10,547 nt of DNA from CAZWDO01 sp964632485 [NCBI: uncultured bacterium]. Its GTDB lineage: Bacteria > JAGOEH01. Of the stretch, positions 1 through 7,312 are shown piece after piece. A program made the translations under genes and the position numbers. Every line of letters begins with the position of its first letter. The stretch's first letter is position 1. Where the stretch lies: contig CAZWDO010000002.1 of NCBI GenBank assembly GCA_964632485.1, forward strand, positions 9,093 to 19,639, read 5' to 3'. The notes beneath the pieces were generated by a model. The model saw only the letters and a list, made by a program, of their open reading frames with translations, was not told where the DNA came from and did no database searches.

Positions 1-1948
1 GGTTTCTATAGGTGAGCAAATCCTGACGAACCAGTTGTTCAACTCTCTCTGATTGGGGTAATTGGGGTAATTGGGATTCCACATCACCGGCTTTATATGC
101 TTTTTGGGCATCGCTTACTAAATAGGGGTGGATATGATTTTGTTGAAACCGGCGGTAATACTCATCAATTCCAAATTTATATGCTTCCCAGAACGATTTC
201 CCGAGCATCGTGATTTCTACCGGCATCCAAACCCGTCCCTGATATTGGACGTATTCACTGCTCGAAACGAAATACTGCTGAGCTTGATTGAGGGGAATAC
301 CGGTATCAAACATCATATAAATGTGTCCCTGGCCCGGAGCATTGACATCTAACAAGCAGGTCGGAATACCCAGATTTTCCAGAAGCGAGCAAAATAATAC
401 CGTACAATCATCACAATCCCCAATTTTACTTTCCAAAAGTTCAATGGGATATTGAATATTATCAAAAATCTGCTCATTCCCGCCAACTTGCGAATAGGGA
501 GTGTTTTTGTCGGGATTATAAATAATCCCCATGGAGGTCAGGGTATTGAAAACAGACATTGCGCGTCCAATGGAATTATCCATATCCATTTGTGTTAATA
601 ATGAATAATGACGTTTTATACTTTCACGGGCAAGAAATTCAATTGCGGGATTTTCTACGGTGATAAAAGAAGCCGCTAAACGGGTATCGTTCCATTGGAT
701 TTTTCCTCTTCCCATGACATAAAGCGCCGTCATTTTTTTCTGGGTTCGTTTGCGAGTATTATCCTTGACATATTCGACGATAATTTCGGGTTGGATCAGA
801 TTGTCAAATTTCGTGTCCTCCCGTTTTAAAATATCGTTTTGAAATTGAATCTTGAACGAATAGGTTTGGATGCTCTGGGGGGGTAAAACCTGGGTTTCCT
901 CGTAATAATCGTTCATTAAATATGGAAGTTTAATTTTAATTTGCGCGCGTATCGCTTGAATATCTGAATTTTTGAGTACAATATTGATAAAATTTTCCTG
1001 TTGCTCATAGTTATGATAAAGCGATTTGAAAAGAGGCTGTTGAGTCATCGTCGCATCCCGGATCGCTATTAGATCGGGATTATAATAGAATGTGGCGGAA
1101 AAATGGTGGTTGATTCCCAAATCCGTGTGGTTTTCAAAAGCATAGTCAACACGCATAAAACGCCAATGCAAACCCAATCCCCAGGTCAGACCTGAAATAA
1201 AATCCTTGTTGGCATTTTCCATGATTTCGTCGGAGGCAAAAAGAGGGCGGTGGTAACCCGAACGTATTGAAACCAGGTTATTCCATACATATTCCGTGCC
1301 AAATGAGCCGTAATCCTTGCCATAGGCAGCAGCTATCGACCAGTTGTTCAACAGAGAATAGGCCATGCCGGTGCCCCATTGGGTATCGAAATACCGATGG
1401 CGGTTTCCCTTGCCATAGGATATCTGGTCATAGAGATTCATGGCCACCAGACCCAGGCGAATGGCTGGAGTAAGCTGATAAAGAATTCCGGCATCGACCG
1501 ACCAGCCGTTACCTTTCCCGTAATTTATCCCGTTCCAACTGACGTCCGTCCGGAAATAATTGGCTTTAAGCCCTGTAAACAATCGCCCGAAACGCCAGGC
1601 AATGGCCGTTCCCAATTTGTTATAGGAATGATTCAATCCGGTTCGATTGTGGCCGGTATTATGCCAGTCAATTCCAACCGAACCCATGTCCCCAAGGGGT
1701 AGATTATAGGTGAAATAGGAGTTTTTAATATCCAATCCATAGAGATTGCTGTAATAGAGATTGATTTCCTGCCGCTGAAGCAAGGTCAATCCGGCGGGAT
1801 TATAGAAAATTGCGAATCCATCGTCCGCCATAACGCTATAGGCCTCGCCCAGCGCGATGGGGCGGGCGCCAATGCGGGTCATTTCATTAGCCGTGATAAT
1901 GGTTACCAGAGCAAACCCTATCAGAAGCGCATATTTAAAATTTCTCAT
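1..1948 (-). CDS. PorV-like outer-membrane barrel protein with C-terminal transglutaminase-like domain (3' end outside window)
   Basis: The frame is open for 649 codons from the ATG at 1948-1946 to the left edge, so the gene is partial at its C terminus. An AAGGAG site (1960-1955) sits 6 nt before the ATG. Residues 1-20 form a signal peptide (hydrophobic ALLIGFALV, cleavage likely after TITA). Residues about 22-290 resemble the PorV/UPF0164 barrel family: an early RPIALGEAYSVMADD followed by FYNPAGL, then alternating aromatic-rich strands and a YYNPD end. Residues about 300-440 look like an Ig-like beta domain ending in IQWND and AASFIT. Residues about 495-590 are transglutaminase-like: GDCDDC with Cys512, LGIP, GH with His542, and WMPVE with Glu578 as probable third triad member. 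The tail (about 590-649) is helical and may start a repeat region. Barrel location and protease-like or cross-linking activity are inferred; substrate unknown. It lies downstream of ogt but has its own promoter. Confidence 0.85.
   Translation of the reverse strand, partial: MRNFKYALLIGFALVTIITANEMTRIGARPIALGEAYSVMADDGFAIFYNPAGLTLLQRQEINLYYSNLYGLDIKNSYFTYNLPLGDMGSVGIDWHNTGHNRTGLNHSYNKLGTAIAWRFGRLFTGLKANYFRTDVSWNGINYGKGNGWSVDAGILYQLTPAIRLGLVAMNLYDQISYGKGNRHRYFDTQWGTGMAYSLLNNWSIAAAYGKDYGSFGTEYVWNNLVSIRSGYHRPLFASDEIMENANKDFISGLTWGLGLHWRFMRVDYAFENHTDLGINHHFSATFYYNPDLIAIRDATMTQQPLFKSLYHNYEQQENFINIVLKNSDIQAIRAQIKIKLPYLMNDYYEETQVLPPQSIQTYSFKIQFQNDILKREDTKFDNLIQPEIIVEYVKDNTRKRTQKKMTALYVMGRGKIQWNDTRLAASFITVENPAIEFLARESIKRHYSLLTQMDMDNSIGRAMSVFNTLTSMGIIYNPDKNTPYSQVGGNEQIFDNIQYPIELLESKIGDCDDCTVLFCSLLENLGIPTCLLDVNAPGQGHIYMMFDTGIPLNQAQQYFVSSSEYVQYQGRVWMPVEITMLGKSFWEAYKFGIDEYYRRFQQNHIHPYLVSDAQKAYKAGDVESQLPQLPQSERVEQLVRQDLLTYRN
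52..76. repeat. In-frame 9-bp tandem repeat (about 2.7 copies) in the PorV-like gene
   Basis: The unit ATTGGGGTA occurs at 52-60 and 61-69, and a third partial unit follows (70-76). On the coding minus strand it gives repeated Gln-Leu-Pro (QLPQLPQ, near residue 630), probably a linker. Because the unit is a multiple of three, copy change would not shift the frame. Confidence 0.7.
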
Positions 1949-1979
1949 TATGGTCTCCTTGATTGATGTCTCAAAGGAT

Positions 1980-2007
1980 ATTATAATGAAAAAAAAAATA
2001 CTGTCAA
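1980..2007 (-). promoter_or_regulatory. Sigma-70-type promoter with T10 spacer, for the PorV-like gene
   Basis: Reading on the minus strand, TTGACA (2007-2002) and TATAAT (1985-1980) are both exact consensus boxes separated by 16 nt. Ten of the 16 spacer bases are an uninterrupted T run (plus-strand A run 1989-1998). The -35 box overlaps the TGA stop codon of ogt (2006-2004). Transcription should start near 1973, giving a leader of about 25 nt before the AAGGAG and ATG. Box identity is seen directly; activity and start site are inferred. Confidence 0.75.
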
Positions 2008-2480
2008 GAATTAATTTTAGTTGTATATTTTTTTTCGTGTTCCAGCAGCCATTCTTTTCGCCATATCGCGCCTCCATAACCGGTCATGCTTCCATTTTTT
2101 CCGATGACCCGGTGGCAGGGAATAATCAAGGCGATCGGGTTGAAATGGTTAGCCTGGCCTACTGCCCGCAACGCCTTCGGATTGCCGATCGCAGCCGCAA
2201 TTTGCTGATAATTGCGTGTATCTCCATAAGGGATAGTTTGTAGTATTTGCCAAACCTGCTTCCGAAAGGGTGTCCCGACTATGTGTAGCGGAAGTGTAAA
2301 CTCCCGCCGTTGTCCTGAAAAGTATTCGGTGAGTTGAGTCACGGCCAGTTGAGTTAACCTCGAATCGGGGAGGATATTCCCCGTCGGATATTCGGACGTA
2401 AAATCCACCCGGTTAATCCCTTCATCGGTCCATTGAATAAGGATTGATCCGATCGGGGAGTCATAAGTAAACGATATCAT
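2004..2480 (-). CDS. ogt: Methylated-DNA--protein-cysteine methyltransferase
   Basis: A 158-residue O6-alkylguanine-DNA alkyltransferase, which removes alkyl groups from O6 of guanine (and O4 of thymine) by irreversible transfer to its own cysteine. From the ATG at 2480, the N-terminal ribonuclease-like half (about 1-70) carries YDSPIGSILI. The C-terminal DNA-binding half has TPFRKQVWQ, IPYGDTRNYQQIA (helix-turn-helix), RAVG with the arginine finger, NP, and the active site IPCHRVIG with Cys122. It ends with the usual GYGGAIWRKEWLLEHE. The length is normal for the family. A TTG at 2495 would add five residues, but GGAG at 2489-2486 lies 5 nt before the ATG and inside that extension, so the ATG is preferred. 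It lacks the AdaA regulatory domain, so it is an Ogt-type stand-alone enzyme. An A8 run near the 3' end falls in the Glu-Lys-Lys codons of the C-terminal tail. Confidence 0.95.
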   Translation of the reverse strand: MISFTYDSPIGSILIQWTDEGINRVDFTSEYPTGNILPDSRLTQLAVTQLTEYFSGQRREFTLPLHIVGTPFRKQVWQILQTIPYGDTRNYQQIAAAIGNPKALRAVGQANHFNPIALIIPCHRVIGKNGSMTGYGGAIWRKEWLLEHEKKYTTKINS

Positions 2481-2485
2481 GGGTA

Positions 2486-2489
2486 CTCC
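2486..2489 (-). promoter_or_regulatory. Ribosome binding site that decides the ogt start
   Basis: GGAG on the minus strand lies 5 nt before the ATG at 2480. It falls inside the short extension that a TTG start at 2495 would give, and no comparable site precedes that TTG. Confidence 0.65.
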
Positions 2490-2570
2490 GATCAAATTAG
2501 AAAAATTAATAATTGCAATCGGTTATTCATTTTTCACAACCAGTCACGGTTACACCTTTTCGACGAATGT

Positions 2571-2657
2571 ATGGAACTTCTCGAGGAGAATTCAACTAAC
2601 GATAAAAAAGTTTCGGAAAAAAAACAAGGGGAAATTATCGCTGATCTGCATTATTAA
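2571..2657 (+). CDS. Doubtful 28-residue reading frame or gene remnant
   Basis: ATG at 2571 opens a frame of 28 codons that ends in TAA at 2655-2657. The peptide is highly charged and predicted helical (MELLEEN, DKKVSEKKQ, GEIIADLHY), and it reads more like real protein than most chance frames. The same frame stays open upstream to about 2448 but contains no ATG, GTG or TTG there. There is no Shine-Dalgarno sequence before 2571. It could be a decayed gene end, a small protein, or chance. I do not recognise it. Confidence 0.15.
   Translation: MELLEENSTNDKKVSEKKQGEIIADLHY
2574..2593. repeat. Imperfect palindrome in ogt-smc intergenic region
   Basis: The arms TTCTC (2578-2582) and GAGAA (2586-2590) flank GAG. 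The match continues outward as GAA and TTC with a one-base offset. It could be an operator for a dimeric regulator of either divergent unit, but it is some 165 bp from the smc promoter. It could also be chance. Confidence 0.25.
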
Positions 2658-2757
2658 AAATATTTCGGTTTGAATTAGTAACTGCCAATCAGAAGGCCGA
2701 TTAGGCTAAGCAGGTATTCTAAAAATCAAGAGTAGCTATGTTTTAAGTTTTTTGAGC

Positions 2758-2786
2758 TTGACAAAACTGAAAAAATTGTATATTAT
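2758..2786 (+). promoter_or_regulatory. Sigma-70-type promoter for the smc operon
   Basis: TTGACA (2758-2763) is an exact -35 box. TATTAT (2781-2786) lies 17 nt downstream as the likely -10, and an overlapping TATATT (2779-2784) at 15 nt is the alternative. Transcription should begin near 2793, leaving a leader of about 36 nt before the smc ATG. Boxes are seen; activity is inferred. Confidence 0.7.
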
Positions 2787-2828
2787 TGAATTGTTTTATG
2801 TGAATGAGAACCCTGTTCAAAGGAATTT

Positions 2829-5800
2829 ATGTATCTATCCAATCTTCGTTTAATTGGATTTAAATCCTTTTCCCAAAAAACATCAATCGATTTTAGCGAT
2901 GGGATTGTCGCGGTGATAGGTCCCAATGGGTGCGGCAAATCGAATATTATTGATGCAATTCGCTGGGTACTGGGTGAACAACGCTATACTGCTCTTCGAT
3001 CCTCAAAAATGGAAGATGTCATTTTCAACGGTTCTGCCCGTTTTTCAGCGCAGAATATTGCGGAAGTGACGTTGACAATTGAAAATAATAAGGGGATATT
3101 ACCCTTGATATATAAACAAGTGGCGATTACCCGTCGGTTGTTCCGTTCGGGTGAGAGTGAATATTATATTAATGGAAACCGCTGTCGGTTGCGGGATATC
3201 AATGATCTTTTTATGGATACCGGAATGGGCAACCATTCCTATTCAATTATCGAACAGCAAATGGTTAGCGCGGTTCTTAGCGATAAAAAGGATGAGCGCA
3301 AGAATATTTTTGATGAAGCGGCCGGTATCATGAAATACAAGGAACGGAAAAAGGAAGCGCTTAACAAGTTAAACGCCAATGAAAACGATCTGTTACGTGT
3401 TGCTGATATTATTATGGAGATAGAGAAGAACGTAGCGACATTGAAGCGCCAGGCTCAGAAGGCGAATCGGTTTAATTTATTAAAAGAGCAATTGAAAGAA
3501 TTGGAATTCATCTATTTTCGGCATCGTCTAACCGAGATTGACGGAGAATGGCAACCTTTAAATGGACAATTATCGGCATTACGTCTGGAAAAAGATGAGA
3601 TTCATACGCGTTTTCGCAGTCTGGAAGCCGAATCGGAGACGGTTTCGCATACGCTTTTAAACCTGAATCAGACGTTACAGCAACTGCAGAAGGATTACAA
3701 TACTCAAACCGAGAACCATCATCAGGGAACTCAATCGATGAAGGTTTTACAAGAGCGATTGCTTTTTCTTCAGAAAGAAAACGAGGGATTTGAACGTGAA
3801 GTTGCCACGAATCGGATCCAACAAGGCGTAGTATCGCAGATGGTCGGGGAAAAAGTCGAAGAGGAAGTGGCGCATCAGACTAATTATGCTGAATTGGGTG
3901 AACAACTTAAAAATATGCGTGATTCAATGCTTGAGGATGAACTTTTTGGGAAATCCGTTTTACAGAAACGGGAGGAAATGCAGCGTAAAGTGGATCGGTT
4001 GCGTCAACAAAAGGTTAAATGCGAACAGGAACGCGCTTTATTGAATCAACGGATTCAATTGCTGGAATCAGACCAGCAAAATTTCTCCCGTCAGGTTGCG
4101 GAATTTGAACAACTTCAGTCAGTGAAAAATGAAGATTTAATAACACTTCAGGGTCAGCGGAATCAAAATATGGAACGGGTGGAGGAGTTGGAAGAAGAAG
4201 GATACCGTTATGAATACCAACTCCAGGCGATTTTGGATGAAAAAGCGGATATTATGCAAAAATGGCAGGAAAAAGAACGCCAATTATTGCAGAATAAAGA
4301 TAAACTGACACTTTTAAAAAGCAAAGAACTCCAGGACGAACTTCTGCAGGGCGATGAAAAAAAGATTGCAGAATGGTTTTCCCAACACGGTATCGGCTAT
4401 TCAATGATTATGGATCATATCAACCCGGATAACGGATACGAACATTCTATCCAGAAACTTTTATGGTATTTGCGAGCCATTTTTTTATTGCAGCGGCAGC
4501 AAGCCAATGACTTGAAAGCGACAGATTTTTCATCTGCCGGGGTTGAACTTCTGATGGCTTTGGATGACGATTCTCAACTGCCCGTGGTTCCTGAAGGATA
4601 TAAGCTTCTTTCGCAAGTAGTTACACTTGACCCGGAACTGGGAAAACCCTTACTCAGGGTTTTGGACCGAGCTCTTTTCTGTGAATCGCTTTTTGTTGTT
4701 TGGGATGAACTGGAACGGTTAGCGCCCTGGATTGTAGTCGATCGGGGAGGCAATCTATGGGACGGCCGTAGTGGATATATCCATTTTACTAACATTAAAG
4801 AAAAACGGATTGAATTGAGCCATCTGTTCGGCAGAAAAATGAAAATTGTTCAAATGGAAGAGGTCGGAGAGACCTTAATAAAGGAATTACAATACATTGA
4901 TACGGAAAAACAACGGGTAGAATCACGGTTTAACAGTATCAAATCGCAATCCGATCAATTGTTAAAAGAGAAACAGCAAGTATCAGAGGAATTACAACGG
5001 ATTGGAACCCGTTTGCAATTGATCGAACATGAGATTACGCAATTAAAAAAACGACTGGACGATACGAATCAAAACAATAGTCGCCAAACGCTTGCTATTG
5101 ATGAATTCCGCCAAAAAATTGATGAATTAACGCGCGCAGAAAATGGGATTGAAACCGAGTTGGTCGCGATGATTGAACAATTGCGTGGAATTGATGAAAC
5201 GTACCAGAGTTTTGAAATGAATTTAGCTCAGAAAAAGGAAGCTTTGAATCAACAGCATATTGAAGCTGTTCGCGCTGAAGAACACTATAAACGGATCGTT
5301 CAAGAAAAAAAGCAATTTGAACGTCAATTGGAACAATATCTGCAGAGAGAAAAGGAGATTGTGGACGGACTGACGCGCAATCAGGAGCAGGATAATGAAA
5401 TTCGTATTAAGATTGATGGATTTGAGCAATCTATTCATAAATTGGCTCAGCAAATAGAGCAGATTAACCGCGAGATGGAAGAGCTGCAACTAAAAAATGA
5501 TCGATTGCAGAAAGAACAACGAATGTGTCGGGAAAAAGAGGAAAAAGTTCAACAATTAATCGATCAAAGCAAAGATGCCCTTTTTCATTTGGAAAAAGAA
5601 AAAGAGGTCATGGTTGAGCAATTACGCGGAAAATACCAGATCGAACTCGAGCAGTTGAATGAATTAGAAATACAGCCCGGGAAATCCCTGCCAGATGAGT
5701 CTTATCCGGAAATGATTCATGAGCTCGAACAAAAACTTGTGGCTTTGGGTAATGTTAATTTTGAGGCAATTGAAGAATACGAGATTCAAAGACAGCGCCA

Positions 5801-6362
5801 TGAATTTTATATCACTCAACGGGAGGATCTCGAAAAAGCAAAGATGTCGTTGCTTGAAAGTATTCAAAAATTGAATAAAACGGCTGAGGAAATGTATTTG
5901 ACAACGTTTGCCAGTATTAAAGAGAATTTTTATAAAATTTTTACAACATTGTTCAACGGTGGAGAATGCGATTTGCTATTGGAGCAGAACCCTGATGATT
6001 CGCTGGATATGGATATTACCGTAATGGCGCGCCCGAAAGGAAAGAAAATCCAGCATATATCGTTACTTTCCGGGGGTGAAAAGACCCTGACATCCATTGC
6101 CCTGTTATTTGCCATTTATTTGGTGAAGCCCAGCCCTTATTGTATATTAGACGAAGTAGACGCTCCACTGGATGATGCGAATATTGTCCGCTTTCTGAAT
6201 TTGTTGCGCGAATTTTCTCAAAACACGCAGTTCATCCTGATTACCCATAACAAGCGAACCATGGAAGCTGCCGACGTATTATACGGGGTAACCATGGAAG
6301 AGCCCGGGGTGTCCAAAATCGTATCGGTGAATATTAAACAGGAAAGATTGCAGGCAGTATGA
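2829..6362 (+). CDS. smc: Chromosome segregation protein SMC
   Basis: A full-length 1177-residue SMC ATPase, the core of the bacterial condensin that organises and separates replicated chromosomes, normally with ScpA and ScpB (neither is in this window). The N-terminal head has Walker A GPNGCGKS (31-38) and a Q-loop in YSIIEQQ (Gln143). The C-terminal head has the signature LLSGGEKT (1079-1086), Walker B YCILDEVDAPLDD (Asp1108, catalytic Glu1109) and the switch His1140. Long heptad-rich coiled coils run from about 170 to 500 and 680 to 1000. The hinge spans about 510-675 and begins GIGYSMIMDHI; the glycine-rich end usual for the family is weak, with GGNLWDGRSGY in its place. The start ATG follows AAAGGA (2819-2824) by 4 nt, and the protein begins with the normal LRLIGFKSF. 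It leads the operon and overlaps ftsY by 4 bp. Function is secure; hinge divergence is an observation. Confidence 0.97.
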   Translation: MYLSNLRLIGFKSFSQKTSIDFSDGIVAVIGPNGCGKSNIIDAIRWVLGEQRYTALRSSKMEDVIFNGSARFSAQNIAEVTLTIENNKGILPLIYKQVAITRRLFRSGESEYYINGNRCRLRDINDLFMDTGMGNHSYSIIEQQMVSAVLSDKKDERKNIFDEAAGIMKYKERKKEALNKLNANENDLLRVADIIMEIEKNVATLKRQAQKANRFNLLKEQLKELEFIYFRHRLTEIDGEWQPLNGQLSALRLEKDEIHTRFRSLEAESETVSHTLLNLNQTLQQLQKDYNTQTENHHQGTQSMKVLQERLLFLQKENEGFEREVATNRIQQGVVSQMVGEKVEEEVAHQTNYAELGEQLKNMRDSMLEDELFGKSVLQKREEMQRKVDRLRQQKVKCEQERALLNQRIQLLESDQQNFSRQVAEFEQLQSVKNEDLITLQGQRNQNMERVEELEEEGYRYEYQLQAILDEKADIMQKWQEKERQLLQNKDKLTLLKSKELQDELLQGDEKKIAEWFSQHGIGYSMIMDHINPDNGYEHSIQKLLWYLRAIFLLQRQQANDLKATDFSSAGVELLMALDDDSQLPVVPEGYKLLSQVVTLDPELGKPLLRVLDRALFCESLFVVWDELERLAPWIVVDRGGNLWDGRSGYIHFTNIKEKRIELSHLFGRKMKIVQMEEVGETLIKELQYIDTEKQRVESRFNSIKSQSDQLLKEKQQVSEELQRIGTRLQLIEHEITQLKKRLDDTNQNNSRQTLAIDEFRQKIDELTRAENGIETELVAMIEQLRGIDETYQSFEMNLAQKKEALNQQHIEAVRAEEHYKRIVQEKKQFERQLEQYLQREKEIVDGLTRNQEQDNEIRIKIDGFEQSIHKLAQQIEQINREMEELQLKNDRLQKEQRMCREKEEKVQQLIDQSKDALFHLEKEKEVMVEQLRGKYQIELEQLNELEIQPGKSLPDESYPEMIHELEQKLVALGNVNFEAIEEYEIQRQRHEFYITQREDLEKAKMSLLESIQKLNKTAEEMYLTTFASIKENFYKIFTTLFNGGECDLLLEQNPDDSLDMDITVMARPKGKKIQHISLLSGGEKTLTSIALLFAIYLVKPSPYCILDEVDAPLDDANIVRFLNLLREFSQNTQFILITHNKRTMEAADVLYGVTMEEPGVSKIVSVNIKQERLQAV

Positions 6363-7297
6363 TACAATCATTTTATCAAAAAATTAAGCAGGGATTAAAG
6401 AAAACCAGGGACCAGTTGAATCATCGTTTGAACGAGGTTCTAAGTAATTTCCGGACAGTGGATGAGGAGTTGTTGGAAGAATTGGAAGCCATATTGATTC
6501 AAGGGGATCTCGGAGTTGAGACCAGTACCCGTTTTATTGAAAAACTCCGCAAAAAAGCCAAACTTGAAAATATTTCCGATCCAGGGATAATTATCGAGTT
6601 TTTAAAGTCTGAATTAGATATGGAATTAGAAGGAAATGAAACCAGCGCTGAATTCATGGCGCGGATTAATCGGCATAAACCATTTGTGATTGTGATTGTA
6701 GGGGTCAACGGTACCGGTAAAACGACGACCATTGGCAAATTGGCAAATCATTTCATCCGCGAAGGCAAGCGAGTGATGATCGGCGCGGCCGATACATTTC
6801 GAGCGGCGGCGGTTGAGCAACTCGAAATCTGGGCGCAACGCAGCGGCGCCGGTTTTGTTAGCCATACTCATCAAAATGCCGATCCCGCGGCTGTTGCTTT
6901 TGATGCCTACCAGTCCGCAGTAGCTAAAAACTTTGATGTTGTTTTGATCGATACCGCCGGACGTCTTCATACCAAAATCCATTTAATGGATGAATTGAAG
7001 AAAATAGATCGGGTTTTAAAAAAAGCTAATGCGGAAATCCCTCATGAATACTGGTTGATTATCGATGGTAACTCCGGACAGAACGCGCTGGTCCAAACTC
7101 AGGTGTTTGCAAAATCAGTACCCCTGAATGGTATTGTGGTAACTAAACTCGACGGCACTGCTCATGGCGGCGTTCTCGTGGCCATCCATCACCAGTTTCA
7201 TCTACCAATAAAATTTATTGGCGTCGGAGAAGGTCTGGATGATCTTCAACCTTTCAATCGGAATCATTTCATCAATGCTTTGTTTGATAACCAATAG
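6359..7297 (+). CDS. ftsY: Signal recognition particle receptor FtsY
   Basis: A 312-residue SRP GTPase that docks ribosome-SRP complexes at the inner membrane by pairing its NG domain with Ffh. The N domain (about 1-95) starts with a basic amphipathic helix (FYQKIKQGLKKT) likely to touch the membrane; the long acidic A domain of E. coli FtsY is absent, as in many short FtsY proteins. The G domain shows G1 GVNGTGKTTT (115-124), ADTFRAAAVEQL (144-155), DTAGR (198-202), TKLD (262-265) and the closing GVGEGLDDLQPF (288-299). Two places differ from the usual family text: DGNSGQNA (236-243) rather than DATTGQNA, and GTAHGG (266-271) rather than GTAKGG. The ATG at 6359 overlaps the smc stop (ATGA), and only a weak, distant Shine-Dalgarno is present, so translation is probably coupled to smc. 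The smc-ftsY order is also known from Firmicutes. Confidence 0.95.
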   Translation: MIQSFYQKIKQGLKKTRDQLNHRLNEVLSNFRTVDEELLEELEAILIQGDLGVETSTRFIEKLRKKAKLENISDPGIIIEFLKSELDMELEGNETSAEFMARINRHKPFVIVIVGVNGTGKTTTIGKLANHFIREGKRVMIGAADTFRAAAVEQLEIWAQRSGAGFVSHTHQNADPAAVAFDAYQSAVAKNFDVVLIDTAGRLHTKIHLMDELKKIDRVLKKANAEIPHEYWLIIDGNSGQNALVQTQVFAKSVPLNGIVVTKLDGTAHGGVLVAIHHQFHLPIKFIGVGEGLDDLQPFNRNHFINALFDNQ

Positions 7298-7312
7298 CCA
7301 AGGAGGATTAAA

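Larger units (their letters stand above)
2490..2757. other. Intergenic region between divergent ogt and smc
   Basis: This region separates two divergent transcription units. It is AT-rich and holds no convincing gene. A small imperfect palindrome lies at 2574-2593 and a weak bulged hairpin at 2684-2706. The only reading frame of any interest is the 28-codon one at 2571-2657. I could not find a convincing minus-strand promoter for ogt; its boxes must be poor matches to consensus. Confidence 0.6.

Noticed and set aside
1267-1702. Two overlapping plus-strand frames of 68 and 107 codons
   Set aside because: They lie antisense to the long minus-strand barrel-transglutaminase gene, which explains the region better with signal peptide, domains and ribosome binding site.
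1989-1998. A/T run as the U tract of an intrinsic terminator for ogt
   Set aside because: No stable hairpin precedes it on the minus strand; the exact -35 and -10 boxes around it make a promoter spacer the better reading.
2020-2050. A8 run (on the ogt coding strand) as a frameshift switch in ogt
   Set aside because: It lies a few codons before the stop, so slippage would change only the C-terminal tail, not the active site.
1857-2243. Plus-strand frame of 128 codons
   Set aside because: It spans the antisense of the barrel gene start, its promoter and the ogt active-site region; no ribosome binding site and low-complexity residues.
2479-2673. Plus-strand frame of 64 codons after ogt start
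   Set aside because: It begins on the ogt start codon in the opposite direction, has no Shine-Dalgarno site and no recognisable family.
2684-2706. Bulged hairpin GCCAATC / GATTAGGC
   Set aside because: Short stem with a bulge, no following T run, and no gene ending upstream on the plus strand, so it is not a convincing terminator or RNA element.
6626-6982. Minus-strand frame of 118 codons
   Set aside because: It is the antisense of the FtsY GTPase core, whose motifs are unmistakable.
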